DNA from: an uncultured Marinifilum sp. | GTDB lineage: Bacteria > Bacteroidota > Bacteroidia > Bacteroidales > Marinifilaceae | DNA: 64,000 nt | Assembly: GCF_963677195.1 (NCBI RefSeq) | Contig: NZ_OY781918.1 | Location: forward strand, 1,972,923-2,036,922 | Reading direction: 5' to 3' | Shown: in pieces, positions 33,293-42,419 of the stretch | Position numbering within the stretch: the stretch's first letter is position 1 | How the letters are laid out: each line of letters begins with the position of its first letter | Position numbers and translations under genes: made by a program | The notes under the pieces: generated by a model | Seen by the model: the letters and a program-made list of their open reading frames with translations, nothing else | What the model was told of the DNA's origin: nothing | Database searches by the model: none

Positions 33293-33939
33293 CTAACAAA
33301 AAAATATTAATTACTGCAGGTCCAACTTATGAAAAAATCGACCCGGTAAGGTTTATAGGTAATTTTTCATCTGGAAAAATGGGATATGCCATTGCCGAGG
33401 AACTAGCCAATGAAGGAGCTAGTGTTGTTCTAGTAAGTGGGCCTACAGCTCTAAAAATAAATCATCCAAATATCGAAAAGATAGATGTTCTTACTGCCGA
33501 AGAGATGTATAATGCTTCGGTTCAACACTTTTCGAAATGTGATGGAGGGATTATGACTGCTGCAGTTGCCGATTTTACACCTCTCGATCCTGTAGATAAA
33601 AAAGTAAAAAGAGGTAAAGAGAACTATTCTATCGAATTAACTCCAACAAAAGATATCGCTGCATCTTTGGGCGAAATGAAAACCACCAGTCAATTTTTAG
33701 TTGGTTTTGCTCTAGAAACTAACGACGAAGAATTTAATGCCAAATTAAAATTGAAAAAAAAGAACCTCGATTTTATTGTATTAAACTCTTTAAACGATAA
33801 AGGGGCAGGTTTTCAGCACGATACCAATAAGATATCAATAATTAGCTCTAATGCTTCGCCAAAAGAATTTGAACTGAAACCAAAATCAGAGGTTGCAAAA
33901 GATATTGTGTACGAATTAATTAATTTTTGTGAGAAATAA
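33289..33939 (+). CDS. coaBC: CoaB half of CoaBC (phosphopantothenate-cysteine ligase), reached by a -1 shift
   Basis: From about 33289 the frame reads LTNKKILITAGPTYEKID, then VRFIGNFSSGKMGYAIAEEL, which is the typical start of the CoaB domain. Further motifs are AAVADFTP, KKVKRGK, LTPTKDIA and GFALET. The first ATG of this frame is 33379, inside the nucleotide-binding part (after FSSGK), so initiation there would give a domain lacking its first strand. The intact reading frame therefore depends on the poly-A run at 33278-33287 being read with a frame change (transcript slippage, ribosomal -1 shift) or on a missing base in the sequence. CoaB joins cysteine to phosphopantothenate with CTP. 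Confidence 0.82.
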   Translation: MTNKKILITAGPTYEKIDPVRFIGNFSSGKMGYAIAEELANEGASVVLVSGPTALKINHPNIEKIDVLTAEEMYNASVQHFSKCDGGIMTAAVADFTPLDPVDKKVKRGKENYSIELTPTKDIAASLGEMKTTSQFLVGFALETNDEEFNAKLKLKKKNLDFIVLNSLNDKGAGFQHDTNKISIISSNASPKEFELKPKSEVAKDIVYELINFCEK

Positions 33940-33997
33940 TAATTCGACTGTTTCGTTTAAATTTATAACTTTAGCAGTAATCTTTTGAAAAATAATT

Positions 33998-34894
33998 ATG
34001 CGTAAACTTTTTATTCTTCTCCTGACTTGTTTGTTGTCTTTTCCTTTGTTTTCTCAAGAGTTAAGATGTAATATTCAAATTGTAAGTCAGAAAATACAAG
34101 GAACTAATAAGCAGGTTTTTAGAACTATGCAAACGGCAGTGAATGAGTTCATGAACTCTAGAAGGTGGACTAATCATGTTTATAGTTATGATGAAAGAAT
34201 AGAATGTACTTTCTTATTTAATCTTACCGAACAAATTTCAGCAGACGAATTTAAAGGTAGTTTGCAGGTGCAAGCGAGTCGTCCGGTTTTTAATTCATCT
34301 TACAATACAGTTTTGTTAAACTTTAAAGATGATGATGTTCAATTTAAATATGTAGAGTATCAATCTATCGATTTTAACGAAACAGTTACCCCTACTAATT
34401 TAACTGGCTTATTGGCATTTTATGCTAATCTGATTTTAGGTCTTGATTATGATACTTTTGCAATGGATGGTGGAGCTCCCTACTATTCAAAGGCTGAAGC
34501 TATTGTTAATAAAATGCAAAACTCTAACGTTGCAGGATGGAAAGCCTATGAAAGTAAAGATAACAGATATTGGCTTATTGAGAATATACTGAACAACTCC
34601 TATAGTCCTGTTCGTGAGTGTTTGTATCGATATCATAGGTTGGGTTTAGATCGCATGTCTGATCATTTAACAGAGTCGAGAGCCGAAATTGCCGATAGTA
34701 TGAAACTATTGCAAAAAGCATACAGAGCTAAACCTGGGGCTTTTATTTTACAGATTTTTTTCGACGCTAAAGCAGATGAAATCGTGAATATATTTACAGA
34801 GTCGTTTAACGACGAAAAAAAACGAGTCTACAATATCCTAAGTGAAATCGATCCTGCTAATATTAAAAAGTATAATAAAATTATAGGTCAATAA
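33998..34894 (+). CDS. porD: PorD/DUF4835 family protein of type IX secretion
   Basis: The 298-residue secreted protein has a signal peptide ending near FPLFSQE (about residue 20). The body (LRCNIQIVSQKIQGTNKQVF, then FKGSLQVQASRPVFNSSYNT and YANLILGLDYDTF) is characteristic of DUF4835. This family is linked to the type IX secretion system as PorD and is widespread in Bacteroidota. It is present here among bamD, coaBC and recN rather than with the por/gld core genes, a common arrangement. It begins 58 bp after coaBC, so cotranscription is possible. Confidence 0.85.
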   Translation: MRKLFILLLTCLLSFPLFSQELRCNIQIVSQKIQGTNKQVFRTMQTAVNEFMNSRRWTNHVYSYDERIECTFLFNLTEQISADEFKGSLQVQASRPVFNSSYNTVLLNFKDDDVQFKYVEYQSIDFNETVTPTNLTGLLAFYANLILGLDYDTFAMDGGAPYYSKAEAIVNKMQNSNVAGWKAYESKDNRYWLIENILNNSYSPVRECLYRYHRLGLDRMSDHLTESRAEIADSMKLLQKAYRAKPGAFILQIFFDAKADEIVNIFTESFNDEKKRVYNILSEIDPANIKKYNKIIGQ

Positions 34895-34965
34895 TAAAAT
34901 TTAATTTTCACTTATTTTTTTGATCCTTTAATTTTTATCGATAATAATTCTTCATTTTAAAATTT

Positions 34966-36621
34966 ATGCTTCAGTCAATATCCATTCAAAATTTTGCATT
35001 GATAAATCAATTAGAAATAGATTTTTCTGATGGATTTTCTGTAATAACAGGTGAAACCGGATCGGGTAAATCGATTTTATTGGGAGCTTTATCTTTAGTG
35101 TTAGGGCAAAGAGCCGAAGGAAATGTACTAAAGGATAAGAATAAAAAATGTATTATAGAATGTTCATTTTCCATTGCAAAATATAAACTGGAAACTTTTT
35201 TTACTGACTTTGAGCTTGATTACGAACAAGAGACTTTGTTACGCAGGGAAATATTACCAAATGGCAAAACACGGGCTTTTGTAAACGATTCACCGGTAAA
35301 TTTAAAAACTTTAAAAGAATTAGGACTTCGTTTGGTGGATATTCATAGTCAGAATCAGAATTTGATCTTAGGAAGTTTCGAATATCAGGTTGGAATAGTT
35401 GATACTTATGCCAAAAATGCTGATATCTTATTAAAATACCAGAAGAATTATAATAAATATCTAATACTTAAACAGGAATTAAAAAAACAAATTGAACTTG
35501 CCGAAAAAGAGAAGGCCGATTTGGATTATTTTCAATTTCAGTTAGAGCAATTAAACGAAGCAAACCTAATTGAAAATGAACAAAAAGAAATGGAGAGCGA
35601 GTTGGAAACTCTCAGTCATGCCGAAGAAATAAAATCGGGACTATTTTCTACTCTTGCTTATTTGTACGAAGGAGATTCTTCTGTTATTTCACAATTAAGA
35701 GATGCACGTACTTCCTTAAGTCAAATTCAAACTGTTTTTTCCGAAGCAAATGATTATTTCGAACGATTAGAAAGCTCATATATCGAGCTTCAGGATCTTG
35801 CTCAGGAGATTGATAAAGCAAACGAAAATATAGAGTTTGATGCCGCAAGAATAGATTATTTAAATCAGCGTTTGGATGCAATTTACTCTTTACAACAGAA
35901 GCACAGAGTCGATTCTGTTGAAGATTTAATTAAGATTCGTACGGAATTAGAGTTAAAAGTGAGTAAAATTGAATCGGGTGATGATTTAATTGAAGATCTG
36001 AAGAATCAATTAGAAAAACAAAAAATAAAATTAGAAAAAGCTGCTATAAGTCTTACTAATACTAGAAAAAAAGCAATTCCTAATATAGAAAATACAATTG
36101 TAAATCAACTGGTGCAATTGGGAATATCAAATGCAAATTTTAAAGTTCAGATTTTAAATAGCGAAGATTTTCAGTATTTAGGGGCCGATAAACTTAGCTT
36201 TCTGTTTAGTGCCAATAAGAATGGTAGTTTAGAAGAAGTGCAACGTGTTGCTTCAGGTGGTGAGCTGTCCAGATTAATGCTGAGTATTAAGTATTTAATA
36301 TCATCATCTACAGCTTTACCATCTATTGTTTTCGATGAAATAGATACCGGAGTTTCTGGTGAAATAGCCGATAAAATGGGAGCTATGATGACCCAAATGG
36401 CTGAAAATATTCAAGTAATAAGCATTACCCACCTGCCTCAGATTGCTGGAAAAGGAAAATATCACTACAAAGTTTATAAGGCAGACGATGAACACGAAAC
36501 CTACTCAAATATTGTGCTTCTCGACAAGCAAAGTAGGCTCGAAGAGCTTGCAAAAATGCTAAGTGGAGCCGACCTAACAAAGGCAGCTCTTGAAAATGCC
36601 AAAGTGCTGTTAGACAGTTAA
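34966..36621 (+). CDS. recN: DNA repair protein RecN
   Basis: The 551-residue SMC-like ATPase starts MLQSISIQNFALINQLEIDF, has Walker A GETGSGKS at 29-36, and contains a long central coiled coil. The signature is VASGGELSRLMLSIK and Walker B is SIVFDEIDTGVSG. The His-loop SITHLPQIAGKGKYH is typical of RecN. It acts in double-strand-break repair in the cytosol. The gene starts 71 bp after porD and ends the bamD-recN neighbourhood. Confidence 0.95.
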   Translation: MLQSISIQNFALINQLEIDFSDGFSVITGETGSGKSILLGALSLVLGQRAEGNVLKDKNKKCIIECSFSIAKYKLETFFTDFELDYEQETLLRREILPNGKTRAFVNDSPVNLKTLKELGLRLVDIHSQNQNLILGSFEYQVGIVDTYAKNADILLKYQKNYNKYLILKQELKKQIELAEKEKADLDYFQFQLEQLNEANLIENEQKEMESELETLSHAEEIKSGLFSTLAYLYEGDSSVISQLRDARTSLSQIQTVFSEANDYFERLESSYIELQDLAQEIDKANENIEFDAARIDYLNQRLDAIYSLQQKHRVDSVEDLIKIRTELELKVSKIESGDDLIEDLKNQLEKQKIKLEKAAISLTNTRKKAIPNIENTIVNQLVQLGISNANFKVQILNSEDFQYLGADKLSFLFSANKNGSLEEVQRVASGGELSRLMLSIKYLISSSTALPSIVFDEIDTGVSGEIADKMGAMMTQMAENIQVISITHLPQIAGKGKYHYKVYKADDEHETYSNIVLLDKQSRLEELAKMLSGADLTKAALENAKVLLDS

Positions 36622-36740
36622 ATAATCGTTCCAAATATTAATTAAAGAATTTATTCAGTCTTAATTAACAGACTTGTTTAGAATGCTTATGGAATTAATT
36701 GGTTATCTTTACAGCCTGAAAAAAATGAAAAATTCAATTT

Positions 36741-37577
36741 ATGTCATATAATTTATTAAAAGGGAAAAAGGGAATTATATTCGGAGCATTAAACGAGATG
36801 TCGATTGCATGGAAAGTTGCAGAATTGGCTGTTGAAGAAGGTGCTGAAATTGTTTTAACCAATACTCCGGTTTCAATTCGTATGGGAACAATCAACGAAT
36901 TGGCAAAAAAATGTAATGCTCAGGTTATTGCTGCAGATGCAACAAATCCTAAAGAACTTGAAGAGCTTTTTACTAAATCGATGGAAGCCTTAGGTGGAAA
37001 AGTTGATTTTATATTGCACTCAATAGGTATGTCTCCTAATGTTCGTAAAGGAAATCCTTATGATGATTTAAATTACGAGTACCTTAAAAAAACTTTAGAT
37101 GTGTCTGCAACATCTTTTCATAAAGTTTTGCAGGCTGCAAAAAAATTAGATGCAATTAACGAGTGGGGATCCGTAGTTGCTTTATCGTATGCTGCAGCAC
37201 AAAGAACAATGTATGAGTACAACGATATGGCCGATGCCAAAGCAATGTTAGAATCTATTGCTCGTAGTTTTGGATATATATATGGTCGCGAAAAACGTGT
37301 GCGTGTAAATACAATTTCTCAATCGCCTACAATGACAACTGCAGGTAGTGGAGTAAAAGGATTCGATTCTCTGATTGATTTCTCGGAGAGAATGTCTCCT
37401 CTTGGAAATGCCGATGCCCAAGAATGTGCTAATTTTTGTATCACTCTGTTCTCAGATTTAACAAAAAAAGTTACCATGCAAAATTTATTTCACGATGGTG
37501 GTTTTTCAAGCATGGGAATGAGTTTTAGAGCAATGAGCCAATATAATAAGAGTTTTAAGTCGAATGATGACGAATAA
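36741..37577 (+). CDS. fabI: Enoyl-ACP reductase FabI
   Basis: The 278-residue short-chain dehydrogenase-type reductase has the FabI pattern: LKGKKGIIFGALNEMSIAW, LHSIGMSPN, and the Tyr-x6-Lys site YNDMADAK (Tyr160, Lys167) following LSYAAAQRTM. It then has VNTISQSPTMTTAGSG and ITLFSDLTKKVTMQNLFHDG. It performs the last step of each cycle of fatty-acid elongation with NADH and is the target of triclosan in other bacteria. It stands alone, with a terminator after it. Confidence 0.95.
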   Translation: MSYNLLKGKKGIIFGALNEMSIAWKVAELAVEEGAEIVLTNTPVSIRMGTINELAKKCNAQVIAADATNPKELEELFTKSMEALGGKVDFILHSIGMSPNVRKGNPYDDLNYEYLKKTLDVSATSFHKVLQAAKKLDAINEWGSVVALSYAAAQRTMYEYNDMADAKAMLESIARSFGYIYGREKRVRVNTISQSPTMTTAGSGVKGFDSLIDFSERMSPLGNADAQECANFCITLFSDLTKKVTMQNLFHDGGFSSMGMSFRAMSQYNKSFKSNDDE

Positions 37578-37599
37578 TATTATTCAAATAATAATCTTA

Positions 37600-37631
37600 A
37601 AATCCGGGTTTTTAAATCCGGATTTTTTTTT
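37600..37631 (+). terminator. Terminator after fabI
   Basis: 8-bp stem AAATCCGG (37600-37607) / CCGGATTT (37618-37625), then T residues. Confidence 0.85.
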
Positions 37632-37666
37632 ACTCAAAAACTTAAACTTTATAAAAGGAATAGATT

Positions 37667-37696
37667 TTTAAAATCTAGTGATAATATGTACATTTG
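37667..37696 (+). promoter_or_regulatory. Probable promoter of cysC-cysD-cysN
   Basis: TTTA (37667-37670), an 18-bp spacer, TACATTTG (37689-37696). Transcription would begin near 37703, about 48 bp before the cysC ATG. Confidence 0.5.
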
Positions 37697-37750
37697 CCCA
37701 TAATTTTCTAAAACTTGATAGAAGTTTTACAGATATAAACAGTATTGTTG

Positions 37751-38356
37751 ATGACCACAAAAGCAACAAATATTCATCCTGTATTCGACAGGATATTAGG
37801 TAGAGACGAAAAACAGAAGTTTCTAAAGCAATCATCAAAGGTTATTTGGATGACAGGACTTTCTGGTTCTGGAAAAACAACCATTGCAATTGGTGTCGAG
37901 AAAGAGCTTCAAAAAAGAGGTATTCTCACTCAAATTTTGGATGGAGATAATATCCGTACAGGAATAAATAAAAATCTAGGTTTTTCTGAAGAAGATCGCA
38001 GCGAAAATATCAGAAGAATAGCCGAAGTTTCTAAGCTGTTTTTGAATTGTGGTATTGTTACAATAAACTGTTTTGTAAGTCCTACTATCGATATTCGAGA
38101 AATTGCTAAAGAGATAATTGGCGAAGAAGATTTTTTAGAAATTTATGTGAATGCATCTTTTAAAGTATGTGAGGAACGAGATGTAAAAGGATTGTATAAA
38201 AAAGCGCGCAATGGCGAAATAAAGAATTTTACTGGTTTAGATGCTCCTTTTGAAGCTCCGGAAAATCCTTTTTTAGAAATAAAAACCTCTGAGATTTCTG
38301 TAGAGGAATCGGTGGAACAGGTTGTAAATGCAATTTTACCTCAAATAATGCGCTAA
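37751..38356 (+). CDS. cysC: Adenylylsulfate kinase
   Basis: Start ATG 37751 (MTTKATNIHPVFDRI); two TTG codons directly before it are less likely starts. The 201-residue kinase has P-loop GLSGSGKT (36-43), ILDGDNIRTGINKNLGFSEE, NCFVSPTIDIRE, and VCEERDVKGLYKKARNGEIK. It phosphorylates APS to PAPS. It is the first gene of a sulfate-activation operon with cysD (64 bp downstream) and cysN. PAPS could feed assimilatory reduction or sulfation. The Ssp sulfur chemistry in the same window uses cysteine sulfur and is not directly linked. Confidence 0.93.
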   Translation: MTTKATNIHPVFDRILGRDEKQKFLKQSSKVIWMTGLSGSGKTTIAIGVEKELQKRGILTQILDGDNIRTGINKNLGFSEEDRSENIRRIAEVSKLFLNCGIVTINCFVSPTIDIREIAKEIIGEEDFLEIYVNASFKVCEERDVKGLYKKARNGEIKNFTGLDAPFEAPENPFLEIKTSEISVEESVEQVVNAILPQIMR

Positions 38357-38420
38357 TAAACAATTAATTGTACTAAAAAAAGGCTAATCGCCCGTAGAGA
38401 AGTAAATAAATTATTTTCGA

Positions 38421-39326
38421 ATGAAGGAATACAATATTAATCATTTAAGAGAACTTGAAGCGGAATCTATTTTCGTGATTCGCGAAGTAGCAGCTCAATT
38501 TGAGAATCCTGTGATGTTATTTTCGGGAGGAAAAGATTCCATTATAATGTTTCATCTGGCAAGAAAAGCTTTTGCTCCAGCAAAAGTGCCATTTGCATTA
38601 ATGCATGTAGATACCGGCCATAACTTTCCTGAAACAATACAATTTCGCGATGAGTTGATGAAAGAAACCGGAACTCGTATTATTGTTCGTTATGTACAGG
38701 ATTCTATCGATCAGGGAAAAGCTATCGAAGAAACTGGTTTTGATGCTAGTAGAAATAAATTACAAACGGTAACCTTACTCGACGGACTTGAAGAATTGCA
38801 AGTGGATTGTGCAATGGGTGGTGGCCGCCGCGACGAAGAGAAAGCTAGAGCTAAAGAACGTTTCTTTTCTCACCGCGATGAGTTCGGTCAGTGGGATCCT
38901 AAAAATCAAAGACCAGAGCTTTGGAATCTTTTTAACGGTAAAAAGAATATGGGAGAACATTTTAGAGTTTTTCCAATTTCAAACTGGACTGAGATGGATG
39001 TTTGGCAATATATCTATCTTGAAAATATTAAAATTCCTAATATTTATTTTTCTCACGAGCGCGAGGTTTTTGTTCGTCATGGAAACCTATTGTCAGTATC
39101 AGACTTTATTCCAATGAGAGATACCGAGAAGGTAGAAAAACGAATTGTTCGTTTTAGAACAATTGGCGATGCTACTTGTACTGGTGCTGTTGAATCACAA
39201 GCACATACTCTTGAAGATATTATTGAAGAGGTTGCTGCAACTAGAACTACAGAACGTGGTACTCGTCATGACGATAAACGCTCCGAGGCAGCAATGGAAG
39301 ATCGTAAAAAAGAAGGATATTTTTAA
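38421..39326 (+). CDS. cysD: Sulfate adenylyltransferase subunit 2
   Basis: The 301-residue PP-loop enzyme has SGGKDS at 35-40, LMHVDTGHNFPETIQFRDEL, GGGRRDEEKARAKERFFSH, and ISNWTEMDVWQYI. Together with the GTPase CysN it makes adenylylsulfate (APS) from sulfate and ATP. It lies between cysC and cysN on the same strand, with 64 bp and 107 bp gaps. Length and motif order are normal. Confidence 0.95.
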   Translation: MKEYNINHLRELEAESIFVIREVAAQFENPVMLFSGGKDSIIMFHLARKAFAPAKVPFALMHVDTGHNFPETIQFRDELMKETGTRIIVRYVQDSIDQGKAIEETGFDASRNKLQTVTLLDGLEELQVDCAMGGGRRDEEKARAKERFFSHRDEFGQWDPKNQRPELWNLFNGKKNMGEHFRVFPISNWTEMDVWQYIYLENIKIPNIYFSHEREVFVRHGNLLSVSDFIPMRDTEKVEKRIVRFRTIGDATCTGAVESQAHTLEDIIEEVAATRTTERGTRHDDKRSEAAMEDRKKEGYF

Positions 39327-39433
39327 GCTAAAAGCTTAAAAGAATTTATATATAAGTGGTTAACAAATTGCCACTTCCCAAAAATAGAACTTATAGCTAA
39401 TGGCTTATCGCTAATAGCAAAAAGCTAAAAAAA

Positions 39434-40705
39434 ATGTCAGAGAAAACATCAGGATATTTAGATATGGAACTTTTACGATTCACCACTGCAGGTAGTGTTG
39501 ATGATGGTAAAAGTACCCTTATCGGAAGATTATTATACGATAGTAAAGCCATTTTCGAAGATCAAATGGAAGCTATCGAAATTAGTAGCCAGAAAAGAGG
39601 CGATGAAGAAGTAGATTTAGCCTTGCTAACCGACGGATTAAGAGCCGAACGTGAGCAGGGAATTACAATTGACGTGGCTTACCGATATTTTGCAACACCT
39701 AAACGTAAGTTTATTATTGCTGATACACCAGGACATATTCAGTATACCAGAAATATGGTAACTGGCGCATCAACAGCAAATGCAGCATTAATCTTGGTCG
39801 ATGCACGTCATGGTGTAATTGAGCAAACTCTTCGTCATTCCTACATTGCAAATTTATTACAGATACCACATACCATTGTTTGTATCAATAAAATGGATTT
39901 GGTAGATCATTCAGAAGAAACTTATAATAAAATAAAAGAAGATTATCTTAAAGTAGTAGAGAAACTGAACATTCCTGATGTTCGTTTTATTCCTATTTCT
40001 GCAAAATTTGGTGATAATGTAGTAGATCCATCGACCAATATGGATTGGTATAAGGGAGAAACTCTTCTAAGTCTTCTTGAAACCCTAGAAATTGTTGATG
40101 ATAGAAATCACGACGATGCAAGATTTCCTGTACAATACGTCATCCGTCCTCAATCTGATGAATATCACGACTACAGAGGATATGCTGGTAGAGTAGCCAG
40201 TGGAGTTTTTCGTCCGGGCGATAAGGTAAAAGTATTGCCATCGGGGATTGAAACAAGCTTAAAATCAATTGATACTTTCGATGGTGAAATTGAAATGGCT
40301 TTTCCTCCTCAATCAGTTACTTTAAATTTAAGCGAGGATATTGATGTTTCGAGAGGCGATATGATTGTTTCTGCAGAAAAGCCTCCAAGAGTAGAGCAGG
40401 AAATTGAAGCAATGGTGTGTTGGATGAACGAAAAGGCTATGATGCCTAGAGGAAAATACACTATTAAGCATACTTCTAACGAAGCTCGTTGCATGATTCG
40501 TGATGTAAAATTTAAAGTAAATGTAAATACTTTAGAAGAGGTTACAGACGATAAACAAGTTGGCTTAAACGATATTGCTTGTATTTCTTTTAAATCGGCA
40601 AAACCATTATTTGTTGATTCATATAAAAAGAACAGAATTACTGGTAGTTTTATCTTAATTGATGAAGGTACTAATGAAACTGTAGCAGCAGGAATGATTT
40701 TGTAA
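39434..40705 (+). CDS. cysN: Sulfate adenylyltransferase subunit 1 (GTPase)
   Basis: The 423-residue EF-Tu-like GTPase has G1 GSVDDGKST (20-28), G3 DTPGH (97-101), G4 NKMD (152-155), then two beta-barrel domains. GTP hydrolysis drives APS formation by CysD. It lacks the fused C-terminal APS kinase found in some CysNC proteins, consistent with the separate cysC at the head of the operon. The 107 bp before it contain a GCTAATGGC / AATAGCAAAAAGCT repeat related to one at 9309. A terminator follows. Confidence 0.95.
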   Translation: MSEKTSGYLDMELLRFTTAGSVDDGKSTLIGRLLYDSKAIFEDQMEAIEISSQKRGDEEVDLALLTDGLRAEREQGITIDVAYRYFATPKRKFIIADTPGHIQYTRNMVTGASTANAALILVDARHGVIEQTLRHSYIANLLQIPHTIVCINKMDLVDHSEETYNKIKEDYLKVVEKLNIPDVRFIPISAKFGDNVVDPSTNMDWYKGETLLSLLETLEIVDDRNHDDARFPVQYVIRPQSDEYHDYRGYAGRVASGVFRPGDKVKVLPSGIETSLKSIDTFDGEIEMAFPPQSVTLNLSEDIDVSRGDMIVSAEKPPRVEQEIEAMVCWMNEKAMMPRGKYTIKHTSNEARCMIRDVKFKVNVNTLEEVTDDKQVGLNDIACISFKSAKPLFVDSYKKNRITGSFILIDEGTNETVAAGMIL

Positions 40706-40727
40706 GTTCTTGTAATTACAATATAAT

Positions 40728-40759
40728 AAGCTGGTATCTTTTAGGTACTAGCTTTTTTT
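40728..40759 (+). terminator. Terminator after cysN
   Basis: Imperfect stem AAGCTGGTATC / GGTACTAGCTT (about 40728-40738, 40744-40754), with a T run. Confidence 0.8.
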
Positions 40760-40823
40760 ATGCACAAAAAAAGGTGACTAAAAAGCCACCCTCACATTGT
40801 AGTAGTTATGTATTTGTATAATA

Positions 40824-42296
40824 TTAAAACTTAAACCCAAATGTCATTCTTAATTGATGATTTTTGTTGTTTAGTGATAAATTATCACTTCCTTCATAAA
40901 AAACGTATTCTTCATCGTATTCTTTATATTGATAAGCCAAATCGAAGAAGAAATTGTTTTGTTTAAATCCAAAACCTCCCGAATAAGTTTCATAGCTTTC
41001 GTCAATTATTCCTTTGTACGGATCTCCAATTCTTGCAAATCCTCCTCGTAAACTAATATTAGGGCTTAATCTGTACTCTCCACCAATTCTTAAATTTTGT
41101 GCAGATGTATATTTTTTGGAAATATTATCATTTAATTCGATATAACTATAGTCTCCGTCAAAATCTGAATTCGAATAATTTATCATTTCAAAATCTACGC
41201 TCAGTATAGCTTTTTTACCGAATAGGTAGGCTCCACTAAATATGGCTCTGAAAGGGGTTTCGAAGTCGTAATTAGTTCTGGCAATAACTTCGGAGTAAAA
41301 TCCATGAAAAGCATTACCATCTTCTGGAAATTCTGGGGCATCGTTCATTTCTGTACTAAATTGCGAACTCATATATGTATCGTATTTTTCATCCAAATTG
41401 TAATAAGTGGGTGTATGAATTGTTGCCCCTAAACGTAGGTTTTGTGTTGGACGAAAAATGGCTCCTATTTTAAAGTTAACACCAGCACCTGTAGTTTTTT
41501 GAAATTCTTTAAAGGTAAACTCATCTAAAGCACTTTGATTTGGAATTACATTTCCATCTGTACCAAAAATGGTTTCGATATATGTAGTTGTTGATTTGTA
41601 ATAAACATCCTGAATTCCAATGCTTGCTCCTAAATATAATTTATGAGAGATATTTAATCCACCCGAAATAATGAACTCTCCTATATATCCTTTTTCATCT
41701 ATATATTTCATCTGATCCATTCGATCACCTTCATATAAGGGGGTAAAGTAATTGTAATCATCGTCGGGGCTTAGTAAATATGTATCGTAAGCAAGTTTAT
41801 CTTCGAAAGGATAAAGATCGATTGGGTTAGTACCATTTGCAGTTTTGGCCCATGTCTCAAGAATTGAAGTTGGGGATTCTAATGTCATTAAAAATCCTTC
41901 ACGATTAAAATTAGCAACTCTATTGTAACCTATTGCAAAATTAAAATTTTGAATTCCTTTCTCAGGAGCTATTCTGGGAATAAAGCTACCAACGTATCCT
42001 ACATTTCCAATAGTAAAGCTGTATTTATCTTCCGAAACTCCACTATTTTTAGCTTGATTAAGTTCCAAAGAGCTTGTGAATGTGAATTCAGAACTACGAT
42101 AAACAGCAATACCTGCAGGGTTTATGCTTAAACTTGAAAAATCTCCGCCTAATGCGCCAAAAGCTCCACCCATGGCTGTAGAACGGGCTGTTCCATTGTA
42201 TTCATATTGCGAGAATCGCAATGCATCAACTATTGATTGGGCATTTGCAGTTCCTGCAATTAAAAATATGATGAGAATTAAATAAATGCGTTTCAT
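40824..42296 (-). CDS. FadL/OmpP1/TodX-family outer-membrane protein
   Basis: The 490-residue protein has a signal peptide (MKRIYLILIIFLIAGTANAQ). It starts the mature part with YNGTARSTAMGGAFGALGGD, then LSINPAGIAVYRSSEF, the usual opening of FadL-type barrels (hatch and first strands). Repeated amphipathic strands follow, and the protein ends with an aromatic residue (MTFGFKF), as outer-membrane barrels do. FadL-type channels import hydrophobic compounds; the substrate here is unknown. It lies 123 bp downstream of the lipoprotein gene on the same strand, with hairpins between, so it may have its own promoter. Confidence 0.85.
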   Translation of the reverse strand: MKRIYLILIIFLIAGTANAQSIVDALRFSQYEYNGTARSTAMGGAFGALGGDFSSLSINPAGIAVYRSSEFTFTSSLELNQAKNSGVSEDKYSFTIGNVGYVGSFIPRIAPEKGIQNFNFAIGYNRVANFNREGFLMTLESPTSILETWAKTANGTNPIDLYPFEDKLAYDTYLLSPDDDYNYFTPLYEGDRMDQMKYIDEKGYIGEFIISGGLNISHKLYLGASIGIQDVYYKSTTTYIETIFGTDGNVIPNQSALDEFTFKEFQKTTGAGVNFKIGAIFRPTQNLRLGATIHTPTYYNLDEKYDTYMSSQFSTEMNDAPEFPEDGNAFHGFYSEVIARTNYDFETPFRAIFSGAYLFGKKAILSVDFEMINYSNSDFDGDYSYIELNDNISKKYTSAQNLRIGGEYRLSPNISLRGGFARIGDPYKGIIDESYETYSGGFGFKQNNFFFDLAYQYKEYDEEYVFYEGSDNLSLNNKNHQLRMTFGFKF

Positions 42297-42378
42297 ATTG
42301 TACTATTTTAATGATGGTAGAAGGAAACACTTATTAATTAACAAGTGTTCTGTATTATTTAGAATTGTTTTTTTGGAT

Positions 42379-42413
42379 AACTAAAGGGAACTGGAGGAAA
42401 GTTCCCTTTAGTT
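42379..42413. terminator. Hairpin downstream of the Ser/Arg-rich lipoprotein gene
   Basis: 14-bp stem AACTAAAGGGAACT (42379-42392) / AGTTCCCTTTAGTT (42400-42413). The T run lies on the + strand side, so it is not an ideal terminator for the leftward gene. A second, 7-bp hairpin lies at 42326-42349. Confidence 0.6.
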
Positions 42414-42419
42414 TTTAAA

